Source of the DNA: Arenimonas sp044348765
Lineage (GTDB): Bacteria > Pseudomonadota > Gammaproteobacteria > Xanthomonadales > Xanthomonadaceae
Assembly: GCF_044348765.1 (NCBI RefSeq)
Contig: NZ_JBIKSE010000003.1
Span: 5,198 to 69,197 of the forward strand
Reading direction: 5' to 3'
Length of the DNA: 64,000 nt
The first letter of the stretch is position 1. Every line of letters begins with the position of its first letter. The position numbers and the translations under genes are program-made. Positions 17,550 to 26,835 of the stretch are shown here, piece after piece. The notes under the pieces are model-generated. The model was not told the DNA's origin. It searched no databases and saw only the letters and a list, made by a program, of their open reading frames with translations.

Positions 17550-19544
17550 ATGAGTCTGTTTGATAAAATTCTCGTTGCCAATCGTGGGGAAATCGCGTGC
17601 CGGGTCATGCGGACCTGCAAGCAGCTTGGCATCGCTACCGTTGCCGTCTATTCCGAGGCCGACCGATATGCCGAGCATGTCCGCATGGCTGATGAGTCGG
17701 TAGGCATCGGTCCGCCGGAAGCTTCTTCCAGTTATTTGAATAAGCAGGCAGTACTCGATGCCGCCTTGAGCAGCGGCTGCAAAGCCGTCCATCCGGGTTA
17801 CGGCTTCCTGTCCGAGAACGCCGAGTTCGCCGAAATGGTGGAGTCCGCCGGGCTGGTGTTCATCGGCCCGAAAGCCATCAGCATGCGGGCGATGGGATCG
17901 AAAGCCGGTGCCAAAGCCCTTATGGCCGCCCACGGCGTGCCGGTCGTGCCCGGTTACGGCGGCGAGGACCAGGACCCGGCGCATCTGCAACGTGAAGCCG
18001 ATGCCGTCGGCTATCCGTTGATGATCAAGGCCGCCCATGGTGGTGGCGGCAAAGGCATGCGCATCGTGCATGAGCCGTCGGCCTTCGCGGCGGCGCTCGA
18101 ATCCTGCCAACGCGAAGCACGCAACGCCTTCGGAAAGGACCGGGTGCTACTCGAGCGCTACATCGAAAAACCGCGCCATATCGAGTTCCAGATCTTTGCC
18201 GACAGCCATGGCAATACTATCCATCTCGGCGAACGTGAATGCTCGGCCCAGCGACGCTTCCAAAAAATCATCGAAGAATCCCCATCTCCCTTTCTGGATG
18301 CCACACGGCGCGCACGCATGGCCGAGGCGGCCGTGGCTGCAGCACGCGCCGTGGATTACCGCAATGCCGGTACCGTCGAGTTTATCGTTGCACAGAACGG
18401 TGAGTTCTTCTTCATGGAAATCAACTCCCGTCTGCAGGTCGAACATCCAGTCACGGAAATGGTCACCGGACTCGACTTGGTGCAATGGCAGCTGGAAGTT
18501 GCTGCCGGATGCCCGCTTCCATTGTTGCAGGATGCCATACGGCATCAAGGTCATGCGCTTGAGGTCCGCTTATATGCAGAAAATCCGGATATGAATTTCA
18601 TGCCGGGCAGTGGTCCTATCCTACAGCTTCATCTCCCTGAAACCGGCGCATCGGTGCGCATTGATGCCGGTTTCCGCCAAGGCGACCACGTCGGTGTTTT
18701 CTATGACCCGATGCTGGCCAAGCTGATTGTCCATGCCGACAGCCGGGAAGCCGCTCTTCACCGCATGCAGAATGCCCTGGCTGGCTGCCAGATCTTCGGT
18801 TTGCCGAGCAATATCGGGTTTCTCGAAGATCTGGTCGCACATCCATCCGTGCAGCAAGGCGATATCGACACCGGCTTTCTGGACCGGAATCTCGATGCCG
18901 TGCTGAAAAAACCGGAAAATCTTCCGGACTGGCACCACGCCGCTGCAGCCTATTTCAGCCTAAAAGCCGCCGAGCTTACTTTATCCGCTGCTGCCGATGA
19001 TCCATGGTCTCAGCGTGATTTCTGGCGGATACACGGCCGAGGCATGTTCCGAATCGCACTGAGACATCATGCGGATTTCGAACTTTTCCGTGTCCGCTTG
19101 CTTGGCGACCTACTGACCGTAACCGCGAGCGGCAACAGGCTTGAAGCGCGGATTCGGAACGGATGCAGGGAGTCGGTATCGCTGGATATGAATGGTCGGC
19201 ACCATGATCTGCATTGCTTCCGTTTTGACAATGCATTGGTAGTCCACGACGGTCGGCGCAGGTCGCACTGGCAGGTCAGGGTTCCCGGAAGCGATGCCGG
19301 CGAGGGCCTAAACCATTCTGACGGATTCATCCGTGCTCCGATGCCCGGAAAGCTGGTCGTGCTGAAGGTGCAGTCCGGCCAGTCAATACAGGCCGGCGAC
19401 GAACTGGCGGTCATGGAAGCTATGAAAATGGAACTCAGTATCAAAGCTCCCGGCAAAGGGAGCATTACCGGCGTTCTTGCCGAAGCCGGTCGCGTACTCA
19501 ATGCTGATGCCGAAATCTTCAGCTGGGAGCCCGCACATGACTGA
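17550..19544 (+). CDS. liuD: 3-methylcrotonyl-CoA carboxylase, biotin-carrying (alpha) subunit
   Basis: ATP-dependent carboxylation of its own biotin, feeding the LiuB carboxyltransferase. The 664 residues contain a biotin carboxylase region (about 1-445), with ATP-grasp motif HGGGGKGMRI and the ECSAQRRFQKIIEESPSP block. A linker domain follows, then a C-terminal biotinyl domain with EAMKMEL, in which K626 is the biotinylated lysine. The N-terminus starting FDKILVANRGEIA is standard. Its last 8 bases overlap the HMG-CoA lyase start, so the two are translationally coupled. Confidence 0.95.
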   Translation: MSLFDKILVANRGEIACRVMRTCKQLGIATVAVYSEADRYAEHVRMADESVGIGPPEASSSYLNKQAVLDAALSSGCKAVHPGYGFLSENAEFAEMVESAGLVFIGPKAISMRAMGSKAGAKALMAAHGVPVVPGYGGEDQDPAHLQREADAVGYPLMIKAAHGGGGKGMRIVHEPSAFAAALESCQREARNAFGKDRVLLERYIEKPRHIEFQIFADSHGNTIHLGERECSAQRRFQKIIEESPSPFLDATRRARMAEAAVAAARAVDYRNAGTVEFIVAQNGEFFFMEINSRLQVEHPVTEMVTGLDLVQWQLEVAAGCPLPLLQDAIRHQGHALEVRLYAENPDMNFMPGSGPILQLHLPETGASVRIDAGFRQGDHVGVFYDPMLAKLIVHADSREAALHRMQNALAGCQIFGLPSNIGFLEDLVAHPSVQQGDIDTGFLDRNLDAVLKKPENLPDWHHAAAAYFSLKAAELTLSAAADDPWSQRDFWRIHGRGMFRIALRHHADFELFRVRLLGDLLTVTASGNRLEARIRNGCRESVSLDMNGRHHDLHCFRFDNALVVHDGRRRSHWQVRVPGSDAGEGLNHSDGFIRAPMPGKLVVLKVQSGQSIQAGDELAVMEAMKMELSIKAPGKGSITGVLAEAGRVLNADAEIFSWEPAHD

Positions 19545-20436
19545 CTCCGTCCGCATCGTCGAAGTATCCGCGCGTGACGGCCTGCAGAACGAGCCGGGAT
19601 TCGTTGCCACGGCTGATAAATACGAATTGATCCGACGTCTGGCGGACTGTGGTTTGCAGACCATCGAGGCAACCAGCTTCGTGAGCCCGAACTGGGTACC
19701 GCAGCTGGCCGATGCCGAAACTCTGTTTGCCCTGCTTCCGAAAGACGATGGCCGCCGCTATCCGGTGTTGGTTCCGAACCTGAAAGGCTACGAACGCGCC
19801 GTCGCCTGCGGCGTCCGCGAAGTAGCGGTGTTTGCAGCGGCCTCGGAAGCCTTCAGCATGCGCAACATCAATGCCAGCATCGATGAAAGCATCGCGCGCT
19901 TCCAGCCCGTGCTCGAGCGTGCCATGGAGGATGGCATCGCCGTGCGCGGCTATATCTCGACCGTACTCGGCTGCCCTTACCAGGGTGCGGTCGACACCGC
20001 CGATGTGGTACGTCTGGCCAGAACCCTGAAGGAGATGGGCTGTTACGAAATCTCGCTGGGCGACACCATCGGTATCGGTACCGCCCATGCCGCGCGTGCC
20101 CTAATAAAGGCGGTGTCCAACGAAATTCCGATGGAATCGATTGCCGTACATTTTCATGACACCTACGGGCAGGCATTGGCCAATGTCTATGCGTGTCTGG
20201 AAATCGGAATACGTACCATCGACGCATCGGTCTCCGGCACCGGTGGCTGCCCGTATGCGCAGGGTGCCAGCGGCAACCTGGCCACCGAGGACCTGGTGTA
20301 TGCCCTGCATGGCATGGGCTTTGCCACCGGCGTGGATTTGGCTAAACTCGTCGACACCGGCGCCTGGCTGAGCCGACTGCTCGACCGGCCGAGCGCCAGT
20401 AAAGTCAACCGGGCCCTGCATCATGAAAAACCGTAA
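19537..20436 (+). CDS. liuE: Hydroxymethylglutaryl-CoA lyase
   Basis: Cleaves HMG-CoA to acetyl-CoA and acetoacetate, the last leucine-specific step. The 299-residue TIM barrel has RDGLQNE (13-19), the metal-binding HFH at 205-207 (HFHDTYGQALAN) and the signature GTGGCPYAQGASGN with catalytic C238. The ATG at 19537 lies inside the end of liuD; a start 20 codons earlier would be wholly within that gene. The downstream GNAT gene overlaps it by 14 bases. Confidence 0.95.
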   Translation: MTDSVRIVEVSARDGLQNEPGFVATADKYELIRRLADCGLQTIEATSFVSPNWVPQLADAETLFALLPKDDGRRYPVLVPNLKGYERAVACGVREVAVFAAASEAFSMRNINASIDESIARFQPVLERAMEDGIAVRGYISTVLGCPYQGAVDTADVVRLARTLKEMGCYEISLGDTIGIGTAHAARALIKAVSNEIPMESIAVHFHDTYGQALANVYACLEIGIRTIDASVSGTGGCPYAQGASGNLATEDLVYALHGMGFATGVDLAKLVDTGAWLSRLLDRPSASKVNRALHHEKP

Positions 20437-20917
20437 TTGGAAAATCCGTTCAATCACAGCGCACGATGATTCACGCGTGGCTTACATCATCCGTAGCGTG
20501 ATGCCGGAATTCGGTGCTGACGGAGACGGCTTCGCCATTCACGATGCCGAAGTGGACTGGATGAGCAAAGCCTACAATGCCCCGCGCAGCGCCTACTATG
20601 TGGTCGAACTGGAAGGCCAGGTCCTAGGTGGTGGCGGTATCGCGCCACTGGAAGGCGCCACTAATCCACGGATCTGCGAGTTACGCAAGATGTACTTTCT
20701 ACCGGCACTGCGTGGCCTGGGCGCAGGTCAGGCGCTTCTGGATACCTGTCTGGCCAAGGCACGCGATTACGGCTTCGAACTGTGCTACCTGGAAACCGTG
20801 GTCGGCATGGACAGCGCCATGGCGCTGTATCAAAAAGCCGGCTTCCGTTCGCTTGATAAACCAATGGGCGATACCGGTCACGGCGGCTGCAACCGGTTCT
20901 TTTCGAAAAGCCTGTAA
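20423..20917 (+). CDS. GNAT family N-acetyltransferase
   Basis: A 164-residue acetyl-CoA-dependent acyltransferase. The acetyl-CoA loop is LRGLGAGQALLD, preceded by the ELRKMYFLP strand, and the C-terminal MALYQKAGFRS segment is typical. The substrate is unknown. It overlaps liuE by 14 bases, so it is expressed with the leucine genes. It ends 4 bases from the convergent patatin gene with no terminator between. Confidence 0.88.
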   Translation: MKNRNWKIRSITAHDDSRVAYIIRSVMPEFGADGDGFAIHDAEVDWMSKAYNAPRSAYYVVELEGQVLGGGGIAPLEGATNPRICELRKMYFLPALRGLGAGQALLDTCLAKARDYGFELCYLETVVGMDSAMALYQKAGFRSLDKPMGDTGHGGCNRFFSKSL

Positions 20918-20921
20918 ATAA

Positions 20922-23123
20922 TCAGCGCGTCCTGCCGAGCTCGATGAAGAAATTGCTATCCCCCTCGTTGCTGTGGCCATAACCCATCATCAGCAATCCG
21001 ATCCAGGAATCGAAACCGAAATAGATGCTGCGGTGCGTCTGATAGTCATCGAAAACGATGGCGCTGTCATACCAGATCTTGCCACGTTCAATTGAGCCGC
21101 CCAGGACCAGGGATCGTCCGAGAAGCTTGCCCAGTTCATAGTTATAGCCGGCGAAAACGAGAGCATAGTTCTCGGCGAACTGCTGTTCGGCCTGGTATCC
21201 GGCAAAACGGGTGACGCCGCCCAGGCTGTAGTAGTTCTGGAAGCCGGCATCCCCACTGAACGTATTGTGGTAGCGCAGTCCGGCGAATCCGGAATGCTTG
21301 CCTAGTGCGCGGGCATGCATTAAATCGAAATTGAACTGACGATAATCGTCGTCACTGCCCCAGGCATCCACGGAACTGACCACGGAGGCTTCCAGGACAT
21401 TTCCGTTGCGCGGCAGGTACAGCGAATCGACAGTATCGATGGTAAAGCCGAGCGCAAGCTCACGGCGCTGGTAATCGTACTCCGGAAACGCCGTCGAGCC
21501 GATGTTGCGCTCGAGCCGACCATTGGCGATGTTGGCCTGCAGACTCAGCTCACCCCAATTGCCATAAGAGCGGCCGAGTTTGGCGCTCATGAATACGGTC
21601 GGCGCGGCATATTCCACCAGCACGTTTTCATTGCCATCCACAAGGGACAACAGCGGCTTTTCGTAACCGACACGGATATCGGTGAAGAACGGTGATGCTG
21701 GTGCGAGCGGCTGATACCACTCACTGCTCAGGCTGGGCTCATCGCCGAGAGTGAGTAAGGTGCGCAACTCGCCGCCGGATGGATTCATTGGAGCAATAGT
21801 GACGCCGGCGGTGATGTTGAACAGGAACTGGCCTTTCGAACTGCTGCTGAAGTTCAAACCGTACTCACCGAAATATTTGCCAACGACTGGCGGGGTCACG
21901 GTCACCTTCAGGCCGGTCTCGCCCTGCTTTTCGACCACCTCATAGCTCACCAGTTCCAGCGGATACTGGCCATATATGGCATGGATTTGTTTATCGATTT
22001 CGTCACGATTGATGGTTTCACCCTTCAATGTATTCAGATGGCGTGAAAAGATACGGTCATCGTATTCACTGCGGTTATCCAATTCGATGAACGCGATTCG
22101 CGTCTGTGCATCGCGGTTTGGCGAAGGTCGGCGTGCCGGCAATTCCGGTCTGGCCAATGCGGCCAGTCGCGGTGCCGCAGCCGCTGCGGCCTTGTCACCG
22201 ATTTCGAGAGCCAATGCGGCCTTCTCGAAAGATGCTGTGGTCACGTCCTTGCCCAGATCGGGCTGGATCAGGATATCCTTCGGTCCGAGCGTGGCCAGCT
22301 GGGCCTGGGTATTGCCGACGGTCAACAGACCCATGACCTGATCGCCGATGGCCAACGCACTGCTTTCGGAATGAATTTCCTGGAGTGGTGTACCGACATC
22401 GACGGCAATGACGATATCCGCACCCATTGCCCGCACGACATCCACTGGCACCTGATTGACCAAGCCGCCATCGACAAGAATGCGTCCATCAATAGTGACG
22501 GGATTGAAAGCACCCGGAATCGACATGCTGGCACGCATGGCTTTGGCCAGACTGCCAGAATCGAGAACCACGGCTTTGCCGGTGTTGATGTCGGTCGCCA
22601 CTGCACGGTAGGGAATCGGCAGGCGGTTGAAATCGGTCACCCCGGCCGAGGCTGCAATCTGCCGTTCCAAAAAGAGCTGGATGTTCTGACCCGCAAGCAA
22701 GCCCGAAGAGATCCGAAGACCGTCCTTGCCAATGCCCGGCTTGGCTGGAGCCAGAGACTCCAGATCATCCTGTTTGCGCCGGAAGCTGCGATCTTTGCGG
22801 ACCACGGTATCCTTCATCACGGTATCCCAATCCATGGTCCGCAACATGGTTTCCATGTCCGCCGTGCTCATGCCTGAAGCATATAAGCCGCCGACCAATG
22901 AGCCCATCGAGGTGCCGGCGATGCAATCGATCGGGATGCCCTGACGCTCGATTTCCTTGAGCACACTCAAATGCGCGATACCTCGGGCACCGCCGCCGCC
23001 GAGCACCAGACCAATACGTGGGCGCGGGTTGTCCGGATCTGCGGCACGGCAGGGCAAAGGACTGTTCTCAGCCTGGAGGAGACCGGAAGCGAATAAAGTC
23101 AGTAGAGCGAATTTTATTTTCAT
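20922..23123 (-). CDS. Patatin-like phospholipase with outer-membrane barrel (PlpD-type, type Vd secretion)
   Basis: A 733-residue protein with a signal peptide (about 1-18), then a patatin lipase domain: oxyanion GGGGARG (42-48), nucleophile S72 in GTSMGS, and D218 of the DGG dyad. A POTRA-like segment (about 395-460) and a C-terminal Omp85-type beta-barrel with alternating aromatic strands follow. This is the layout of Pseudomonas PlpD, a self-exporting phospholipase of the outer membrane. I chose ATG 23123 because it begins the signal peptide; the longer frame adds 57 residues that overlap the divergent SDR gene. It is a single gene without partners. Confidence 0.88.
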   Translation of the reverse strand: MKIKFALLTLFASGLLQAENSPLPCRAADPDNPRPRIGLVLGGGGARGIAHLSVLKEIERQGIPIDCIAGTSMGSLVGGLYASGMSTADMETMLRTMDWDTVMKDTVVRKDRSFRRKQDDLESLAPAKPGIGKDGLRISSGLLAGQNIQLFLERQIAASAGVTDFNRLPIPYRAVATDINTGKAVVLDSGSLAKAMRASMSIPGAFNPVTIDGRILVDGGLVNQVPVDVVRAMGADIVIAVDVGTPLQEIHSESSALAIGDQVMGLLTVGNTQAQLATLGPKDILIQPDLGKDVTTASFEKAALALEIGDKAAAAAAPRLAALARPELPARRPSPNRDAQTRIAFIELDNRSEYDDRIFSRHLNTLKGETINRDEIDKQIHAIYGQYPLELVSYEVVEKQGETGLKVTVTPPVVGKYFGEYGLNFSSSSKGQFLFNITAGVTIAPMNPSGGELRTLLTLGDEPSLSSEWYQPLAPASPFFTDIRVGYEKPLLSLVDGNENVLVEYAAPTVFMSAKLGRSYGNWGELSLQANIANGRLERNIGSTAFPEYDYQRRELALGFTIDTVDSLYLPRNGNVLEASVVSSVDAWGSDDDYRQFNFDLMHARALGKHSGFAGLRYHNTFSGDAGFQNYYSLGGVTRFAGYQAEQQFAENYALVFAGYNYELGKLLGRSLVLGGSIERGKIWYDSAIVFDDYQTHRSIYFGFDSWIGLLMMGYGHSNEGDSNFFIELGRTR

Positions 23124-23210
23124 GGGCGGTAGCGCTGCGGAGTGACACCGCAATTTTACGGGTTTTGCTTGATTTTTTGCTAATATGTCGCATTCATCTG
23201 AGGGTCCGCC

Positions 23211-23981
23211 ATGAAACTTTCCGACACCCGCGCCATCATTACCGGCGGCGTTTCCGGCCTCGGCTTTGCCGTTGCCCAGCATATCGTCAGCCATGGCGGG
23301 AAAGTCGCCCTGTTCGACATCAATAGCCTCAAAGCTGCCGAAGCGATCACCACCCTCGGTGCCGGCAACGCCGCCTACTTCAGCACCGATGTTTCAGACG
23401 AAGCGCAGATCGCCGAGAATACCGCCAGGGCGGCAGAGTTCATGGGCGGGCTGAACGCCGCCATCAACTGCGCCGGCATTATCGGTGCTGGTCGCGTGCT
23501 CGGCCGGGAAGCCTGCATGCCTTTGGATCAGTTCGCCACCACCATCCGGGTCAACCTGATTGGCAGTTTCAATGTCGCCAAGGCCGCAGCTGACAAGATG
23601 CAGCATAACGCCGCCGGTGACGACGGCGAGCGCGGTGTCATCATCAACACCGCTTCGGTCGCTGCATTCGACGGCCAGATCGGCCAGGCGGCGTATTCCG
23701 CATCCAAGGGTGGCGTGGTCGGCATGACGCTTCCGATGGCACGCGAACTGGCCCGTTTCGGTATCCGCGTGATGACTATTGCACCGGGCATTTTCTGGAC
23801 ACCGATGGTGGATGGCATGCCACCGGCCGTGCAGGAATCGCTGTCGGCATCGATCCCCTTCCCGGCCCGCCTCGGCAGGCCGGAGGAGTTCGCTGCGACC
23901 GCCGCCTTCATTCTCCAGAACCGCTACCTCAACGGCGAAACCATCCGCCTTGATGGCTCGGTCCGTCTGGCCGCCAAATAA
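23211..23981 (+). CDS. Short-chain dehydrogenase, 3-hydroxyacyl-CoA dehydrogenase type II-like
   Basis: A 256-residue NAD-dependent SDR with cofactor motif TGGVSGLG (11-18), NCAG, catalytic Ser in INTASVAAF and YSASKGG. The sequence follows the HSD10/HADH2 group, which oxidises 2-methyl-3-hydroxybutyryl-CoA in isoleucine breakdown and 3-hydroxyacyl-CoAs in beta-oxidation. That role suits the branched-chain catabolic genes upstream, but the substrate is inferred. It lies 18 bases before the EF-P-like gene. Confidence 0.85.
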   Translation: MKLSDTRAIITGGVSGLGFAVAQHIVSHGGKVALFDINSLKAAEAITTLGAGNAAYFSTDVSDEAQIAENTARAAEFMGGLNAAINCAGIIGAGRVLGREACMPLDQFATTIRVNLIGSFNVAKAAADKMQHNAAGDDGERGVIINTASVAAFDGQIGQAAYSASKGGVVGMTLPMARELARFGIRVMTIAPGIFWTPMVDGMPPAVQESLSASIPFPARLGRPEEFAATAAFILQNRYLNGETIRLDGSVRLAAK

Positions 23982-23999
23982 AACCAACCGGAATATCCC

Positions 24000-24563
24000 A
24001 TGAAAGCTTGTGATGTCAAAAAAGGCAATGTCGTCGAATACAACAATACCGTGTACCAGATCCGCGATATCGAACGTTCGGCACCGCAGGGCCGCGGCGG
24101 CAATGTCACCTTCCGCTTCACCATGTATTCGGTACCTGCTGGCAACAAATACGATCTCAGTCTGCGCGCCGACGATGATCTGAAAGAGCTGGATCTGGTC
24201 CGTCGGGAAGCCAGTTTTTCATACATGGACGGCGATGCCTTCGTCTTTCTCGACAGCGAGGACTTCACCCCCTACCAGCTGGATGCCAACATCATCGGCG
24301 ACATGGCCGGCTACATCACCGAAGGCCTTGAAGGCGTCTATGTGCAGCTGATCGACGATGCGCCGGTGGCCATCCAGATGCCGCCGAGCGTGGTGCTGGA
24401 GGTCGTCGATACGCCACCCGAGCTCAAGGGCGGCACCGCCACCAAACGCCCGAAACCGGCCAAGCTCAGCACCGGCATCGAAATCCAGGTGCCTGAATAC
24501 GTCAGTAATGGCGAAAAAATATACGTGTCGACCGTCACCGGCGAATTCGGCGGTCGCGTGTAA
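24000..24563 (+). CDS. efpL: Elongation factor P-like protein EfpL (YeiP)
   Basis: A 187-residue three-domain EF-P paralogue that relieves ribosome stalling at particular proline-containing and other motifs. The tip of domain I reads APQGRGGN, so Arg (R32) stands where EF-P has its modified Lys. Arg at this site is the mark of the YeiP/EfpL subfamily, which needs no lysine modification. The C-terminal VPEYVSNGEKIYV block is typical. Canonical EF-P is encoded at 46198-46764 in the same window. Confidence 0.9.
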   Translation: MKACDVKKGNVVEYNNTVYQIRDIERSAPQGRGGNVTFRFTMYSVPAGNKYDLSLRADDDLKELDLVRREASFSYMDGDAFVFLDSEDFTPYQLDANIIGDMAGYITEGLEGVYVQLIDDAPVAIQMPPSVVLEVVDTPPELKGGTATKRPKPAKLSTGIEIQVPEYVSNGEKIYVSTVTGEFGGRV

Positions 24564-24587
24564 CCTGCCAGATGGATTAAAATCTGC

Positions 24588-25133
24588 CTATCGCGCAAGC
24601 CATCGGTGCGCCATTCGCCGGATGGATTCATCCAACCCGTCATTCTGCGCAAGATCATGGACGTCGAACCAACGCAGTTGCCAGGACTCGGTATTGCCGG
24701 AAAACTCCTGAGATCCTGTGGCCCGAACCACGAAACGGACATCATAATGCCAATGCTCCGGCTCAGTGCCTCGGGCCGAAATTCGGTGCTTATCCAGATC
24801 AAAAATGGTCGGCTCCACGTGTAGGTTCGGCAATCCGGTTTCCTCCATGGCTTCGCGCAGGGCGACGGCGGCCAGATCCCAGTCCCCATCCGCATGCCCG
24901 CCCGGCTGCAGCCAACGGTCCAGCTTGCGATGGTGCATCAATAGTGCTTTTCGCCCATCGGCCGACACCAACCACGCGGAGCCGGTCAGATGGCCGGCAA
25001 GCCGAGAGCGCATGCAGGCGTCCGCGGACGAGGAAACCAACTCCAAAAACTCCTGGCGTAGCGCGGTCTCAGGCGTTCCAGAAACTGGGTAATTCGCCAA
25101 TAATTCCAGAAAGTTATGTCGAATATCCGTCAT
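24588..25133 (-). CDS. NUDIX hydrolase
   Basis: A 181-residue pyrophosphohydrolase. The Nudix box starts at GGHADGDW and ends REAMEETGL. The metal-binding REAMEE part is intact, but the first Glu of the consensus GX5E is replaced by Trp, which is common in this subfamily. The substrate, a nucleoside diphosphate linked to another group, is unknown. I prefer the ATG at 25133, where the conserved-looking protein begins; an in-frame ATG at 25232 would add 33 residues of unclear origin and has no strong ribosome site. It is convergent with efpL. Confidence 0.82.
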   Translation of the reverse strand: MTDIRHNFLELLANYPVSGTPETALRQEFLELVSSSADACMRSRLAGHLTGSAWLVSADGRKALLMHHRKLDRWLQPGGHADGDWDLAAVALREAMEETGLPNLHVEPTIFDLDKHRISARGTEPEHWHYDVRFVVRATGSQEFSGNTESWQLRWFDVHDLAQNDGLDESIRRMAHRWLAR

Positions 25134-25263
25134 GGTGGTGAATATTTCCCCGAATCGACCGGAAAGGGCTTTACCCCTGCGTTCATCTAGCTTAAGGTAA
25201 ACGGGTTCGTCCGGATGATCCGGGTCGTTCATTTTTCAAAAAACCTACTTAGAGGGTAGATTA

Positions 25264-26787
25264 ATGGCCAATACTCCAACAACTGGACTTCTTTCGCGCA
25301 TGCTCATGCGCAAAAGCGTTGAACAGGTCCAACGGGAAAGCGAAACCAGTACGCTGAAGCGTACTCTGGGTCCGTGGAACCTTGTCTTCCTGGGCGTCGG
25401 TTGCATTATCGGTGCCGGTATTTTCGTCCGTACCGGTAACGCAGCAGCCCTGCACGCCGGTCCGGCGGTGCTGATTTCCTTCCTGGTCGCCGGTGTGGTC
25501 TGCGCCCTGGCCGGCCTGTGTTATGCCGAACTGTCCTCGACGCTGCCGGTTTCCGGCTCGGCCTATACCTACAGCTACACCACGGTCGGCGAGTTCGCGG
25601 CCTGGATCATGGGCGGTCTATTGCTTCTGGAGTATGGTCTTGCCGCCTCGGTGGTTGCCGTTGGCTGGTCGGGCTATGTAGTCAGTCTGCTCGGTGATTA
25701 CGGGCTGGTAATCCCTCCGGAATTGACTGGCCCCTTCGGTCATACCCTGATGCGCGACGGTGTTGCCGTCATCGGAGCGGATGGCAATCCGGTCACCACC
25801 CTATTCAATCTTCCAGCCTTTCTGATCTGCTTGGCGCTCGCCGGCCTGCTGATCATCGGCGTTTCCGAAAGCGCCAAAGTGAACAACGTGATTGTCGCCA
25901 TCAAGGCTTCGGTCATCATCGCCTTCATCCTCATCGTAGGCTGGTTCGTCATTCAGCACCTCGATACCCTGAAAGCCAACTGGGATCCATTCATTCCCGA
26001 AGCGACCGGCAAAGAAGGCGAATTCGGCTGGGGCGGAATTTTCCGCGCCGCATCAATCGTATTCTTTGCATACATCGGCTTTGAGGCCGTGTCTACGGCA
26101 GGACAGGAAGCCAAAGACCCGAAACGCGACATGCCGTTCGGTATCATCGGGTCCCTGTTGATCTGCACCATCCTGTACATCCTGGTCTCGATCGTGATGA
26201 CCTTGATGGTCAACTACAAAATGCTGAACGTGCCCGATCCGGTTGCCGTTGCCGTGGATGCCATGGGTCCTGCCTGGGGCTGGTTTGCAAAAACCATCAA
26301 GATCGGTGCCATTATCGGCCTGACTTCGGTCATCCTGGTGCTGATGTACGGCCAGACCCGCATCTTCTACACCATGGCCCGCGACGGCCTGCTGCCGAAA
26401 GTGTTCGCGAAAGTACATCCGAAGTTCCAGACGCCGTGGGTCAACACCATCCTGGTTGGTCTGCTGACCGCCTCATCGGCGGCTTTCTTCGACATCAACA
26501 CGCTCGGCGACATGACCTCGGTCGGCACCTTAGCGGCATTCGGCATCGTCTGCCTATCGGTGATCTGGCTGCGCACCACGCATCCGGAAATCCCCCGTGG
26601 CTTCAAGGTTCCGCTGTATCCGGTCCTGCCGGCATTGGGCATCATCTCCTGCTTTGCATTGATCTTCACCGTGGAAAACCGCGTTCTGGTCTTCTTCGGC
26701 TGGTATTTGCTTGCTGCGGTAATTCTGTATTTCATCTACGGTATGCGTAACTCACAGCTCCAGAAGGGCTTGCAGCAACACAATTAA
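25264..26787 (+). CDS. Amino acid permease (APC superfamily, cationic amino acid transporter type)
   Basis: A 507-residue inner-membrane transporter with about 12-14 hydrophobic helices. The first-helix motif GCIIGAGIFVRTG and the block FFAYIGFEAVSTAGQEAKDP are typical of the CAT/YfnA-type APC permeases, which take up neutral or cationic amino acids with protons. It stands alone, divergent from the Nudix gene and closed by the terminator at 26809-26835. Given the nearby branched-chain catabolic genes it might import their substrates, but nothing in the sequence proves this. Confidence 0.88.
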   Translation: MANTPTTGLLSRMLMRKSVEQVQRESETSTLKRTLGPWNLVFLGVGCIIGAGIFVRTGNAAALHAGPAVLISFLVAGVVCALAGLCYAELSSTLPVSGSAYTYSYTTVGEFAAWIMGGLLLLEYGLAASVVAVGWSGYVVSLLGDYGLVIPPELTGPFGHTLMRDGVAVIGADGNPVTTLFNLPAFLICLALAGLLIIGVSESAKVNNVIVAIKASVIIAFILIVGWFVIQHLDTLKANWDPFIPEATGKEGEFGWGGIFRAASIVFFAYIGFEAVSTAGQEAKDPKRDMPFGIIGSLLICTILYILVSIVMTLMVNYKMLNVPDPVAVAVDAMGPAWGWFAKTIKIGAIIGLTSVILVLMYGQTRIFYTMARDGLLPKVFAKVHPKFQTPWVNTILVGLLTASSAAFFDINTLGDMTSVGTLAAFGIVCLSVIWLRTTHPEIPRGFKVPLYPVLPALGIISCFALIFTVENRVLVFFGWYLLAAVILYFIYGMRNSQLQKGLQQHN

Positions 26788-26808
26788 TCCTGCAGTTGGT
26801 TTAAATGA

Positions 26809-26835
26809 AACGGCACCTTCGGGTGCCGTTTTTTT
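26809..26835 (+). terminator. Rho-independent terminator of the permease gene
   Basis: Perfect 9-base-pair stem AACGGCACC/GGTGCCGTT with a TTCG tetraloop is followed by a T-run. It overlaps the last two bases of the convergent rmuC gene. Confidence 0.93.
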
